Assembly: GCF_022549775.1 (NCBI RefSeq)
Contig: NZ_JAKZGP010000001.1
Coordinates: 1-64,000, forward strand
Reading direction: 5' to 3'
DNA length: 64,000 nucleotides
Source of the DNA: Belliella filtrata
GTDB taxonomy: Bacteria; Bacteroidota; Bacteroidia; Cytophagales; Cyclobacteriaceae
Under the pieces are notes generated by a model, which saw only the letters and a program-made list of their open reading frames with translations, searched no databases and was not told the DNA's origin. The translations under genes and the position numbers were made by a program. Positions 16,579 to 25,419 of the stretch are shown here, piece after piece. Positions within the stretch are counted from its first letter, which is position 1. Each line of letters starts with the position of its first letter.

Positions 16579-17811
16579 ATGAATCAAGAAATATTTACTA
16601 TAAACAACCTCTGGATGATGGTGGCCACTATACTGGTGTTCATCATGCACTTAGGGTTTGCAAGTTTGGAGGCAGGGCTTACACGAGCCAAAAATACCGT
16701 AAACATCCTCTTCAAGAACACCATCATTCCAGCTATTGGTTTGTTGACCTATGCTTTTATAGGCTTCAATCTCATGTACCCTGGAGATGACTTTATTGGA
16801 AGCTTCTTTGGCTTTGGTGGTATTGGAATATCACTTCCAGAGGGTGGAAACACATTTGCATATAATGAAGGCTACACATTTTTCACAGATTTTATCTTTC
16901 AGGCCATGTTTGCAGCGACTGCTGCTACCATTGTATCAGGTGCAGTAGCTGAAAGAATCAAATTAGGGCCATTTATATTCTTTTCAATCCTTTATGTAGG
17001 TATCATTTACCCAATAGTGGGTATGTGGAAATGGGGAGGCGGATTCCTAGATACACTTGCTACACCTTTTTATGATTTTGCAGGTTCTACAATTGTCCAT
17101 TCAGTAGGTGGTTGGGGAGCTTTGGTTGGTGCTTACCTTTTAGGCCCAAGAATTGGAAAATACACGGAAAAAGGCATGAGCGCTATTCCTGGGCACAATA
17201 TTCCAATGGCGACTATAGGAGTGTTCTTATTGTGGTTTGGTTGGTTTGGATTCAATGGTGGATCTGTGTTGACAGCTGACCCAGGTACTGTTTCATTGGT
17301 TTTTGTTACTACAGCCATTGCAGGTGCATCAGGTGCATTTGGAGCGTTATTAGCCTCATATTTGAAATTCAAATCTTATGATATCACCATGGTTCTTAAC
17401 GGTATCCTTGCTGGACTAGTCGGTATCACAGCTGGTGCTGATTTGATGAGTGTAGGTGAATCAGCCATTATCGGCTTCATTGGAGGCACTTTGGTTGTAT
17501 TTGCTGTAGTGTTCTTTGACAAGATAAAAGTAGATGATCCTGTTGGTGCGATCTCAGTCCACTTAGTAGGTGGTATTTGGGGAACCTTGGCAGTGGGTAT
17601 ATTTGGTGATCTAGCCAGCATGAGTCAGCTATGGTCACAGTTTATAGGAATAGCTGCAGTAGGTGCATTCTGCTTCGCTACCAGCTGGGTTCTTTTCTTC
17701 TCTATGAAGCGCACTATTGGTATCCGAGTAGATGAAAAAGAAGAAACGGAAGGGCTAGATATCAATGAGCACAGTATGCGTGCCTATCCTGATTTCGCTA
17801 CAAAAGATTAA
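16579..17811 (+). CDS. amtB: Ammonium transporter
   Basis: 410 residues with eleven hydrophobic helices, the full Amt/MEP/Rh length. It conducts ammonium across the inner membrane. The N-terminal FIMHLGFASLEAGLTRAKN, VSGAVAERIKLGPF, HSVGGWGALVGAYLLGPR with the first pore histidine, and ISVHLVGGIWGTLAVGIFG with the second pore histidine are all visible. The C-terminal cytoplasmic tail (about 385-410) is the surface bound by P-II. It is cotranscribed with glnB and ends in a strong terminator. Confidence 0.96.
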   Translation: MNQEIFTINNLWMMVATILVFIMHLGFASLEAGLTRAKNTVNILFKNTIIPAIGLLTYAFIGFNLMYPGDDFIGSFFGFGGIGISLPEGGNTFAYNEGYTFFTDFIFQAMFAATAATIVSGAVAERIKLGPFIFFSILYVGIIYPIVGMWKWGGGFLDTLATPFYDFAGSTIVHSVGGWGALVGAYLLGPRIGKYTEKGMSAIPGHNIPMATIGVFLLWFGWFGFNGGSVLTADPGTVSLVFVTTAIAGASGAFGALLASYLKFKSYDITMVLNGILAGLVGITAGADLMSVGESAIIGFIGGTLVVFAVVFFDKIKVDDPVGAISVHLVGGIWGTLAVGIFGDLASMSQLWSQFIGIAAVGAFCFATSWVLFFSMKRTIGIRVDEKEETEGLDINEHSMRAYPDFATKD

Positions 17812-17830
17812 TTTCAGCCATATTTATACA

Positions 17831-17867
17831 AAAAAAGGGGCTTAACCAATGGTTTTGCCCCTTTTCT
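17831..17867. terminator. Terminator between amtB and nadC
   Basis: AAAAGGGGC (17833-17841) pairs with GCCCCTTTT (17857-17865), with AACC/GGTT inside. It follows the amtB stop and lies at the convergent end of nadC, so it can serve both. Confidence 0.8.
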
Positions 17868-17868
17868 T

Positions 17869-18729
17869 TTAATATGCCTTAAGACTAATGTCTAAACTTT
17901 TAATTTGATGGGTAAGTGCACCTACAGATATAAAATCAACACCACATTCTGCAACTTCAGAGAGTGTTTCTTCCGTAATACCCCCCGATGCTTCTAATAG
18001 ATACTTACCATTGACCATATTGACAGCTTTTTTCATGGTATCATAATCCATGTTGTCCAGCATGATAAAGTCAATACCACCTATCCTCAACACTTCCTGT
18101 ACTTCATCTAGGTTCCTTGTCTCTACTTCTATTTTAAGGTTTAGCTGATTGTCTTTAAGATATTTTTTTGTGGAAAGAATGGCCTGCTCTAATCCTCCTG
18201 CAAAATCCACATGATTGTCTTTCAGCATTATCATGTCATAAAGCGCATATCGATGATTGACACCACCACCGATGACCACTGCCCATTTCTCCATCATTCG
18301 AAAATTCGGTGTTGTTTTGCGTGTATCCATTAGTCTTGTTTTGGTATGAGCTATGGATTGTTGCAATTTTGATGTTTTAGTAGCAATACCACTCATTCGC
18401 TGCATGCAGTTTAGCACAAGTCGCTCTGTGGTCAATATGGAAATTGATTTTCCTTTTACTATTAACCCAATATCACCAGCTTTCACTTTATCACCATCTT
18501 CCAAAAGCAATTCAACTTCTAAAGTTGGGTCGTAATGTTTAAAAATTTTTTCAGCTAATGTCAAGCCAGCAATGACACCATTCTCTTTTATAAGTAGTTT
18601 TGCTTGTCCAGTACTTTGCTCTGGAACAGCGGCTAGGGAAGAGTAATCTCCTGGACCTACATCTTCCAACAGTGCTGCTTCAATGAATTGTCGAATAGCC
18701 GACTCGGTTAAATATGGCAGATTTTTCAC
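17869..18729 (-). CDS. nadC: Nicotinate-nucleotide pyrophosphorylase (carboxylating)
   Basis: 286 residues, full length quinolinate phosphoribosyltransferase making nicotinate mononucleotide in de novo NAD synthesis. The N-terminal domain carries LLEDVGPGDYSSLA. The catalytic domain shows MSGIATKT, then RKTTPNFRMMEKWAVVIGGGVNHR, then MLKDNH and the late LLEASGGITEE and DFISVGALTHQ. It precedes the DUF4783 gene in gene order, a pairing repeated in Bacteroidota. Confidence 0.96.
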   Translation of the reverse strand: MKNLPYLTESAIRQFIEAALLEDVGPGDYSSLAAVPEQSTGQAKLLIKENGVIAGLTLAEKIFKHYDPTLEVELLLEDGDKVKAGDIGLIVKGKSISILTTERLVLNCMQRMSGIATKTSKLQQSIAHTKTRLMDTRKTTPNFRMMEKWAVVIGGGVNHRYALYDMIMLKDNHVDFAGGLEQAILSTKKYLKDNQLNLKIEVETRNLDEVQEVLRIGGIDFIMLDNMDYDTMKKAVNMVNGKYLLEASGGITEETLSEVAECGVDFISVGALTHQIKSLDISLKAY

Positions 18730-18770
18730 AGCCCAAAATTAACAAAAAATGTCCGAGCACCTTCCAAAAA

Positions 18771-19169
18771 TCAATATTTCATGATTTCGATATTGAATAT
18801 TCTCATTTCATCTCGGAAAATCTTTCCTTTTATCAATATCCTGTATGGTTCTCCCATTGATTGATAAGTTCCTATGTAATTTTTAATTTGCTCTCCAGAA
18901 TTACTTTCATGTAATATTTCAAAGTCTTCTGGAGGATATTTCTTGAAAAAATCTCTTAAAACCAATTCAGCTTGATTCTTTGAAAACTCTCCTTGGTTAC
19001 CGTTGATGTTTAACTCTACACTTTGCTCCATGAATTTTGCGATCTCTCTGCTTGAGCCATTTTTGAAGGTAGTCAATATGGCATTATTAGTCTGATCGTT
19101 ACTTGAAGGAGCGGTAATCGTACTAAAAGAAAGCAAAATCAAATACAATATGGGTACTAACTTAATCAT
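18771..19169 (-). CDS. DUF4783 secreted protein
   Basis: 132 residues with an N-terminal signal segment (about 1-18). The rest has a small NTF2/SnoaL-like pattern: AILTTFKNGSSREIAKFM, then VELNINGNQGEFSKNQAELVLRDFF and the strand-rich end. This matches DUF4783, a Bacteroidota family usually encoded next to nadC as here. No function is established. It lies 41 bases upstream of nadC on the same strand and is probably in its operon. Confidence 0.85.
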   Translation of the reverse strand: MIKLVPILYLILLSFSTITAPSSNDQTNNAILTTFKNGSSREIAKFMEQSVELNINGNQGEFSKNQAELVLRDFFKKYPPEDFEILHESNSGEQIKNYIGTYQSMGEPYRILIKGKIFRDEMRIFNIEIMKY

Positions 19170-19475
19170 GTCAACAAAAAAAACAAATTTTAAGCCAATC
19201 CATAAGCCGATTGTGTAAAATACCAGTAGATGGGAATAAGTTCTTAGAATCTGTTAATCAAATCTTGTAATAATGATGAAAGGATGATTTTTTTTTTAAA
19301 TGGCAAAACAATTTTTTAACAAAAAGGATAACAAAGACTAAAATAAAATGGTAGTACACCTGAAACTTCAAGAAATAAAATTTGCATGAGTTTTGGCTTG
19401 ATGGATAAGAATTTTCATTTTTGAACTTTTATTACTTATACGGACAATCCTATTAGAAAAACCTATATTTGAGCT
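19170..19475. other. Gene-free divergent promoter region
   Basis: About 306 AT-rich bases between the divergent DUF4783 and gpmI genes, with no gene-like frame. TATATTTG at 19464-19471 fits the -7 consensus TAnnTTTG just ahead of gpmI, though a -33 element is not clear. Confidence 0.45.
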
Positions 19476-21002
19476 ATGAACAAGAAAGTATTATTGATGA
19501 TTTTGGATGGTTGGGGCATTGCTACCCGACCAGAAGTTTCTGCAATTGAGAAAGCAAACACACCATTTATTGATGGGCTTTTCAAAAAATATCCTCATGC
19601 TAAACTAGAAGCATCAGGACTAGCTGTAGGCTTACCTGAAGGTCAAATGGGTAATTCGGAAGTAGGACATATGAATATCGGAGCTGGCCGAATTGTTTAT
19701 CAAGACCTTGTTAAGATCAACAAAGCGGTAGAAGAGGGCGACCTAAGCAGCAACGATATTCTAAAAGAAGCTTTTCAATACGCAAAAGCTGAAAACAAAA
19801 AAGTCCACTTTATAGGTCTTGTATCGGACGGAGGTGTTCATGCTCATATCAATCACCTCAAAGGTCTATGCGATGCAGCCAAAGCAAATGGATTAGAAGA
19901 GGCTTTCATTCATGCTTTCACAGACGGAAGAGATACAGATCCTAAAGGTGGCTTACAATACCTTAATGAAATAGAAGATCACCTTTCACATTCAACTGGA
20001 CAAATCGCCTCGGTAGTAGGGCGATACTACGCGATGGACAGAGATAACAGGTGGGAGAGAGTTAAGCTTGCATATGATGCGATGGTACTTGGTGAGGGTG
20101 AAAAATCTAAAGACATCTTAGCATCCATCAAGAAATCATATGACAATGGCGTAACAGATGAGTTCATTAGACCTATCATCAAAGCAGATTCAAAAGGGAA
20201 TCCTGTAGGGTTGATTGAATCAGGTGACGTGGTGATCTGTTTCAATTTCAGAACGGACAGAGGTAGAGAAATCACACAAGTTCTTACTCAAAAGGATTTT
20301 GAGGAGTACAAAATGAAAAAGCTGAAGTTGAATTACATCACCTTCACCAACTATGATGAAACATTCAAAGATATAAAGGTGCTTTTTGAGAAAGATAACC
20401 TACAAAACACACTAGGCGAAGTACTATCTGCTGCTGGCAAGAAGCAAATCAGAATTGCAGAAACTGAAAAATATCCGCACGTCACATTTTTCTTTTCTGG
20501 TGGTAGAGAAAAAGAGTTTGAAGGAGAAAGTAGAATATTGTGCCCTTCTCCTAAAGTGGCAACATATGATCTAAAGCCTGAAATGAGTGCATTTGAAATC
20601 GCAAATAAGATCAAACCAGAATTAAAGAAAGCAGAGGTAGACTTTATCTGTTTGAACTTTGCAAACCCGGATATGGTTGGGCATACAGGGGTATTTGAAG
20701 CTGCAGTCAAAGCATGTGAGGCTGTCGACAAATGTGCAGAAGACGTAATCAGTCAAGCATTGGAAAGTGGATATACTACCATTGTGATAGCTGATCATGG
20801 TAATTCTGACATGATGATCAATGAAGACGGCTCACCTAATACTGCACACACAACCAATTTGGTCCCTTGTATCATGGTAGATGATCAGGATAGCTTAGCG
20901 GTAAATGACGGGAAGCTGGGTGACCTTGCTCCTACTATATTAAAACTTATCGGAGTAGATATACCAAACGAAATGTCTGGGGATATTTTGTTAAAATCAT
21001 GA
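19476..21002 (+). CDS. gpmI: 2,3-bisphosphoglycerate-independent phosphoglycerate mutase
   Basis: 508 residues, the full size of the manganese-dependent glycolytic enzyme that interconverts 3- and 2-phosphoglycerate. The phosphatase domain begins with LMILDGWG. The catalytic serine lies in GNSEVGHMNIGAGR. The transferase domain shows FTDGRDTDP and GRYYAMDRDNRWER. The late metal ligands are DMVGHTG and ADHGNSDMM. The stop overlaps the start of the downstream lipoprotein gene (ATGA), so the two are translationally coupled. Confidence 0.97.
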   Translation: MNKKVLLMILDGWGIATRPEVSAIEKANTPFIDGLFKKYPHAKLEASGLAVGLPEGQMGNSEVGHMNIGAGRIVYQDLVKINKAVEEGDLSSNDILKEAFQYAKAENKKVHFIGLVSDGGVHAHINHLKGLCDAAKANGLEEAFIHAFTDGRDTDPKGGLQYLNEIEDHLSHSTGQIASVVGRYYAMDRDNRWERVKLAYDAMVLGEGEKSKDILASIKKSYDNGVTDEFIRPIIKADSKGNPVGLIESGDVVICFNFRTDRGREITQVLTQKDFEEYKMKKLKLNYITFTNYDETFKDIKVLFEKDNLQNTLGEVLSAAGKKQIRIAETEKYPHVTFFFSGGREKEFEGESRILCPSPKVATYDLKPEMSAFEIANKIKPELKKAEVDFICLNFANPDMVGHTGVFEAAVKACEAVDKCAEDVISQALESGYTTIVIADHGNSDMMINEDGSPNTAHTTNLVPCIMVDDQDSLAVNDGKLGDLAPTILKLIGVDIPNEMSGDILLKS

Positions 21003-21559
21003 TAAAAAGAACGATTATATATTGCTTTGCGCTTTTGCTTATGGCATGTGAAGACGAGCAAGTGAATAGGGGGGAATATGTACCCCCCTATTTTCAATTG
21101 GACTCCTTTGTACTACTTCAGGATAGCCTATTGCAAGATTATGGGCTGACAAAGTCTGTCCAGCTGAATGAAAAAAAGGAAGATGTGAAATTAACTCCCC
21201 AAAATGTCGATTGGCTTGGAGAGCTTGATTTTTTTTCAAAGGCAGATATCAATAGTCCAGCATTAGCTACTGCTTATCTCGAAGAGATTAAAGGGGATAG
21301 CACTGTCTACACTTTAAAAAAAGGAGAAAAGAATAAAGTCAAAACTTTGGCTGTAAGGTTCTTTGACGATAAGCGTCCTAGAAGTATCAGCTTCGTCATG
21401 GAAAATGATAATATTTTTTACCAATCAAAAACAAAAGGAGATATGCAAATAGACGCCAACACAGGACTAGTCAGTGCTTACCAAATCTCTGGAAATCAAA
21501 AAGTAGTTTTTCTATCACCTATAGAAATGAAAGTAGAAGCAACTGTTACCAAAGATTAG
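20999..21559 (+). CDS. Lipoprotein of unknown function, coupled to gpmI
   Basis: 186 residues. A short signal peptide ends in the lipobox LLMAC (Cys17), so the mature protein is a lipoprotein. The mature part is a mix of strands (TLAVRFFDDKRPRSISFVMENDNIFYQSK) with no named domain that I recognise. Its ATG overlaps the gpmI stop by four bases, which makes coupled translation likely. A link to glycolysis is not implied by the sequence. Similar proteins appear in other Cytophagales, as far as I can judge from style. Confidence 0.75.
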   Translation: MIKRTIIYCFALLLMACEDEQVNRGEYVPPYFQLDSFVLLQDSLLQDYGLTKSVQLNEKKEDVKLTPQNVDWLGELDFFSKADINSPALATAYLEEIKGDSTVYTLKKGEKNKVKTLAVRFFDDKRPRSISFVMENDNIFYQSKTKGDMQIDANTGLVSAYQISGNQKVVFLSPIEMKVEATVTKD

Positions 21560-21692
21560 GTTTTGGTTTAGTGTAACTCCCCAAAAACACAATACATTTT
21601 TGTTATTGGTCAGTTGTTATTGATAAAAACTCTTCCTGAATTCATTCGAACATTCCTCAATCATATATTGAGATTTTCCAATTGGTTTTAGT

Positions 21693-22454
21693 TTAAATTG
21701 AACTTAGAAATTGCTTCACGATAGCAAGACTTTGGGTGGGAGCTTCATACATACCCATGTGCCCTACTCCTTCAAGCTCATGATATTGTGAAGCACTCGA
21801 TTCATGAGCTTTACTTGCCTCTATCTTTACAGCTGTATCTTGCACACCTGCAATTATGAGCTTTGGTCTATCAAATGATCCCCACACTTCAAACCTACCT
21901 TTGCGATCTCTCATCGTCTCTATATAGGTGATCACGGTATTGGAATCATTCATCTTTCCATAAGCTATCAATTCTGCGATTTCCCTTTCTAGTTTTGATC
22001 GACTAGGCTCTGGGAATAGAGGAGGTACAAATGATTCAATAAACTTTTCTACGCCATGCTTATGGATGAAATCTATAGTCTTGTTTCTACTATGACGCTT
22101 TTCTTCATCATCGGCAAAAGAAGTCGAATGAAACAACCCTAAGCCAGCTATTTCATTACCCATCAGCTCCACCATGGCTAATCCAACATACCCTCCCAAT
22201 GAATGTCCTATCAAAACAGGTTGATTTATTTCCATGGATTCTAGCCATTCTTGAAGCAAAACAGCCACTTCTTCGAGGCTTCGAGGAAGTGGCTCATGGT
22301 ATATATCTTTACCAAACCCAGGCAGATCAAGGCAATAGATTGTGTATAAGTTTGAAAGTTGACTAGCAAAACTACTCCACATTTCCTTTGCTTCACAAAA
22401 GCCGTGAAGAAAGATGACAGGTTTCCCTTTTCCTTGTTTGGTATATGAGATCAT
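21693..22454 (-). CDS. Alpha/beta hydrolase
   Basis: 253 residues of the alpha/beta hydrolase fold. The oxyanion HGFCEAKEMW is near residue 17. The nucleophile elbow is GHSLGGYVGLA (Ser about 98). The acid is probably in the strand IIAGVQDTAV, and the catalytic His is in GVGHMGMYEAP near the end. A lid region sits between about 120 and 190. There is no signal peptide. The closest general types are esterase and MhpC/BioH-like hydrolases; the substrate is unknown. It heads away from the YjdI and pirin genes on the same strand, 105 bases apart. Confidence 0.87.
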   Translation of the reverse strand: MISYTKQGKGKPVIFLHGFCEAKEMWSSFASQLSNLYTIYCLDLPGFGKDIYHEPLPRSLEEVAVLLQEWLESMEINQPVLIGHSLGGYVGLAMVELMGNEIAGLGLFHSTSFADDEEKRHSRNKTIDFIHKHGVEKFIESFVPPLFPEPSRSKLEREIAELIAYGKMNDSNTVITYIETMRDRKGRFEVWGSFDRPKLIIAGVQDTAVKIEASKAHESSASQYHELEGVGHMGMYEAPTQSLAIVKQFLSSI

Positions 22455-22559
22455 AGGTCTTTTATGAAATGATTTTCAATTTAAAACTTTAAAAGCTAAA
22501 TATTACCAGGTTTAATTTGTATTCTGAATAGGGCACTTTAGTATTTACCTAGGCTTTCA

Positions 22560-22784
22560 TTATGCTTCGTCTTTTTTGATGCTCAAGGCGCCTGAAGGAC
22601 ATTTTGAAACCTGATCGATAAGTTCATCCTTGGAGGCATTGTCAGTCTGTATCCATGGCCGAGCTTTAGGATTGTAGACTTTCGACAAAGTTTTCACACA
22701 TACACCAGCATGAGTACATAGCTTGGGCTTCCATAATATGGTAATGTCCTCTTTGGGATATTCATGAGTTTCCATAGTTTTCAA
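22560..22784 (-). CDS. YjdI-like mono-cluster [4Fe-4S] protein
   Basis: 74 residues, the length of the Fer4_19 (YjdI) family. Cysteines in LCTHAGVCVKTL and SKCPSGALS give the spacing of a single iron-sulfur cluster, with the segment VYNPKARPWIQ between them. The reaction is unknown. It lies between the pirin gene and the hydrolase on the same strand, with 68 and 105 base gaps, so a loose operon is possible. Confidence 0.85.
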   Translation of the reverse strand: MKTMETHEYPKEDITILWKPKLCTHAGVCVKTLSKVYNPKARPWIQTDNASKDELIDQVSKCPSGALSIKKDEA

Positions 22785-22852
22785 ATTTCGGTTAAAGATC
22801 TAGTTTGCATTATCGCAATAATTTCGTGAATTTGATTCTATAATTCAAGCGT

Positions 22853-23728
22853 TTACCTATAATTGATCGTGCCATACTTTCCTGCGTAGAAGTCCTGATA
22901 TGCAATGATGATCTCCGACCTGCTATTCATTACAAAAGGCCCTTCTGCAACCATTGGCTCTGCATATGGCTCTCCACCGAAAAGGAGTATATCTGAGGGT
23001 CTTTGCTCTTTATTTTCTATGGTAATCTCACCAGCACGAGAATCAAAACTTACAAATTCACCACTCTTGGCTTTTACATTGTTGATTATTGCCTTTTCAT
23101 TCGGTAAAAAAGCTGCAACCTCTATCTTTTCATCAATAGTTATGGTGAAAGCTCTTTTTGGGGTTACTTGAATATGATATAGAAACTGCTCTGAATAGCT
23201 TGGAATACTAGAAACCAAGTTTTCATATGCCCCTGCTATTACTTTGATCCATCCGCTATTTTCTGAGAGATTCATTTTTGGAACTTCATCACTTTGAATG
23301 GCTAGATATGCAGGTTTTTCTGCCTTATTTTTAGCTGGAAGATTGATCCAAAATTGAAATGCATGGGTTGTATTGGTACCCGTGCGGGAATCAACATTCA
23401 ATGTTTCATCATGGATAATTCCATTACCTGCCTTCATCCACTGAACCCCACCAGAATATACTTTGGCATAGTTCCCAGCACTATCAAAATGCTCATCTTC
23501 TCCTTCTATGATATAACTCAATGTAGCTATACCTCTATGAGGATGAGCACCAGTCCCACTATTCATTAGCGATGGAGCGTGCATTGGCACAATGTGATCT
23601 AGAAAAACAAAAGGGCCAACCGACCTTCTGTAGTTATTGGATAGCATCCTGTATATAGTCAAGCTGCCTATATCTGCCCTTTGACCTTTTATCGAGAAAT
23701 TAATTTTCTTTTTCATAAATCGACTCAT
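22853..23728 (-). CDS. Pirin family protein
   Basis: 291 residues with the bicupin fold. The metal-binding N-terminal cupin shows FLDHIVPMHAP and GAHPHRGIATLSYIIEGEDEH, plus the later HDE in GNGIIHDETL. The C-terminal cupin includes ILLFGGEPYAEPMVAEGPFVMN. Pirins are iron proteins with quercetinase or regulatory roles, and which applies here is not known. The start could also be Met5 (23716). It is upstream of the YjdI gene, which fits a redox-related pair. Confidence 0.92.
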   Translation of the reverse strand: MSRFMKKKINFSIKGQRADIGSLTIYRMLSNNYRRSVGPFVFLDHIVPMHAPSLMNSGTGAHPHRGIATLSYIIEGEDEHFDSAGNYAKVYSGGVQWMKAGNGIIHDETLNVDSRTGTNTTHAFQFWINLPAKNKAEKPAYLAIQSDEVPKMNLSENSGWIKVIAGAYENLVSSIPSYSEQFLYHIQVTPKRAFTITIDEKIEVAAFLPNEKAIINNVKAKSGEFVSFDSRAGEITIENKEQRPSDILLFGGEPYAEPMVAEGPFVMNSRSEIIIAYQDFYAGKYGTINYR

Positions 23729-24172
23729 TTAAACGTTTTTTCGAATGGTTACAATCCTTGATTGAAAGCATTACAACTTCTTGTATTAATACCAAATATC
23801 AGATCGTATATACCTATCATGAGATAGTTGGTACTTTTTAAAACACTTGTTTGATGAATCAAATTTATTCCAAATCACAGGAAAAAAAGTAGACAAATGA
23901 CTAAATAACTTATAGACAATTAGCTACTTCAAGAATGAAGATTTTTATAAAAATCAAAGTAAATACGAAACTTTACTTGTGACTATAGAAAAGATCGATT
24001 TAACTTAGCTTTGATATTAGTGGATCTTAGATACTCATTGATAACCTATTTTGATTTTTTTGGAATTGACCAATAAATAGCAACCGGTTTAACCTATGAA
24101 TTGATATTTTCAGGAAAGAAGAGTATTATCAAAAATAATTTTAAGCAAAGTATTTTAGATGCCGACCTGAAG
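23729..24172. other. Gene-free stretch between pirin and VOC genes
   Basis: About 444 AT-rich bases with no credible gene. The plus-strand frame at 24101-24322 is the mirror of the VOC gene end. Two small palindromes are visible: TTTGAT-GA-ATCAAA near 23850, and TACCAA paired with TTGGTA around 23790-23835 with CTATC-GATAG inside. These could be regulator sites, but no bound factor can be named. Confidence 0.5.
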
Positions 24173-24679
24173 TTAATCCAGCTCCTTCAAAAGGTCTGTC
24201 AGGCTGAGTGGGTGAGTGTACATTTGAAGCCTTCCATCACTCTTTTTCGGCCATTCTTCCTTCGGTCTATCCCAATAAAGTTCAATACCGTTTCCGTCTG
24301 GATCATCAAGGTAGATAGCTAAAGAAACACCATGATCAGAAAAGCCTGTCAAAGGATAATTCTTAGATTTCAATCTTTGATAGATAATAGCTAAATCTTT
24401 TTTAGTGGGATATAATAAAGCTGTATGAAACAATCCAACTTGATGCTTTTGAGCTTTAGAACCATTCTTGCTAAACCAAGTATTCAGACCAATGTGGTGA
24501 TGGTATCCTCCAGCAGATATAAATGCAGCCTCTTCCCCATACATTAAAGTAACCTCAAACCCCAATAAGTCACAATAGAAATCAATCGAACGCTGTAAGT
24601 TTGCTACCTTCAAATGGACATGTCCGATTCTTGTAGCCTTAGGTATTGTATATTTATCTTCCATCGAGGATCTTTGCAT
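24173..24679 (-). CDS. VOC family protein (glyoxalase/bleomycin-resistance fold)
   Basis: 168 residues with two beta-alpha-beta-beta-beta units. The N-terminal IGHVHLKVANLQRSIDFYCDLLGFEV gives the first metal histidine. HHHIGLNTWF and the DPDGNGIELYWDRP ending give the others, in the pattern of catechol 2,3-dioxygenase-like proteins. The substrate is unknown. The start could also be Met6 (24664). It lies 26 bases downstream of a Crp-type regulator gene on the same strand, which suggests joint expression. Confidence 0.9.
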   Translation of the reverse strand: MQRSSMEDKYTIPKATRIGHVHLKVANLQRSIDFYCDLLGFEVTLMYGEEAAFISAGGYHHHIGLNTWFSKNGSKAQKHQVGLFHTALLYPTKKDLAIIYQRLKSKNYPLTGFSDHGVSLAIYLDDPDGNGIELYWDRPKEEWPKKSDGRLQMYTHPLSLTDLLKELD

Positions 24680-24705
24680 TTTGTTAAAAGACGATTTTAT
24701 ACTGT

Positions 24706-25287
24706 TTAATTTCTCAGCATTTTCCTGCGAATTCGGCTCAAAGTATCCTTTGTAATTCCTAGGTATGAAGCCACGACATGTTGAGGAAATCGATCAACGA
24801 AGTACGGATGACTATCTAAAAAAAATTGATACCGCTTTTCGGCATTGAAACTCACAGAATAAGTGATTCTTTTCTGAGAAGCAATACTATTGCGCTCATC
24901 AAGTTTGAGAATGAACTCATTAAATGCAGGACACTGCTCACACAATGCCGTTACACTTTGTCGAGATATAAGGAACATTTCACAATCCTCCCAAGCGTCT
25001 ATAAAATAAATCGAGGGGGTCTGCATCACAAAACTCTCTCTGTCTCCAGCCCACCAATTTTCAATGTATAAATCTATAACATGCTCAGTCCCCTTTTCAT
25101 CCATGTAATACTTGCGCATCGCACCCTTGACAATGAATGCCATATGTTTACAAATCTCACCTTCTTCCAAAAAATACTGTCTTTTCCTTAACGTTTTCTC
25201 TGAAAAGTGACTTAATATGACCTCAAAATCTTCATCTGAAACTAAGGTTGAAACATATTGACTGATGTAGTTCAAAAGTGGATGCAT
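24706..25287 (-). CDS. Crp/Fnr-type transcriptional regulator
   Basis: 193 residues. The cyclic-nucleotide-binding beta-barrel (about 15-130) includes RQYFLEEGEICKHMAFIVKGAMRKYY. A short helix-turn-helix ends the protein (VVASYLGITKDTLSRIRRKML). There are no Fnr-type iron-sulfur cysteines, so cNMP or another small ligand is more likely, or none. This short Bacteroidota subgroup commonly acts as a local regulator. The VOC gene immediately downstream is the obvious candidate to share its transcript. Confidence 0.9.
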   Translation of the reverse strand: MHPLLNYISQYVSTLVSDEDFEVILSHFSEKTLRKRQYFLEEGEICKHMAFIVKGAMRKYYMDEKGTEHVIDLYIENWWAGDRESFVMQTPSIYFIDAWEDCEMFLISRQSVTALCEQCPAFNEFILKLDERNSIASQKRITYSVSFNAEKRYQFFLDSHPYFVDRFPQHVVASYLGITKDTLSRIRRKMLRN

Positions 25288-25376
25288 CGATGTTAAATGA
25301 AAACTGGCTACTGAAAATGCTTCTATGGATTACGAAGATTAAGTTCGTAATTTAATCTAGAAATACCAAAACAATT

Positions 25377-25411
25377 AAAAAGCCTTGCTGAATTATCCAA
25401 CAAGGCTTTTT
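25377..25411 (-). terminator. Terminator of dxs
   Basis: AAAAAGCCTTG (25377-25387) and CAAGGCTTTTT (25401-25411) make an 11-bp perfect stem, nine bases past the dxs stop on the minus strand. Confidence 0.8.
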
Positions 25412-25419
25412 AAACTTTC

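Noticed and set aside
24101-24322. Plus-strand frame over the VOC gene end
   Set aside because: It is the mirror of the VOC coding sequence and shows no conserved pattern.
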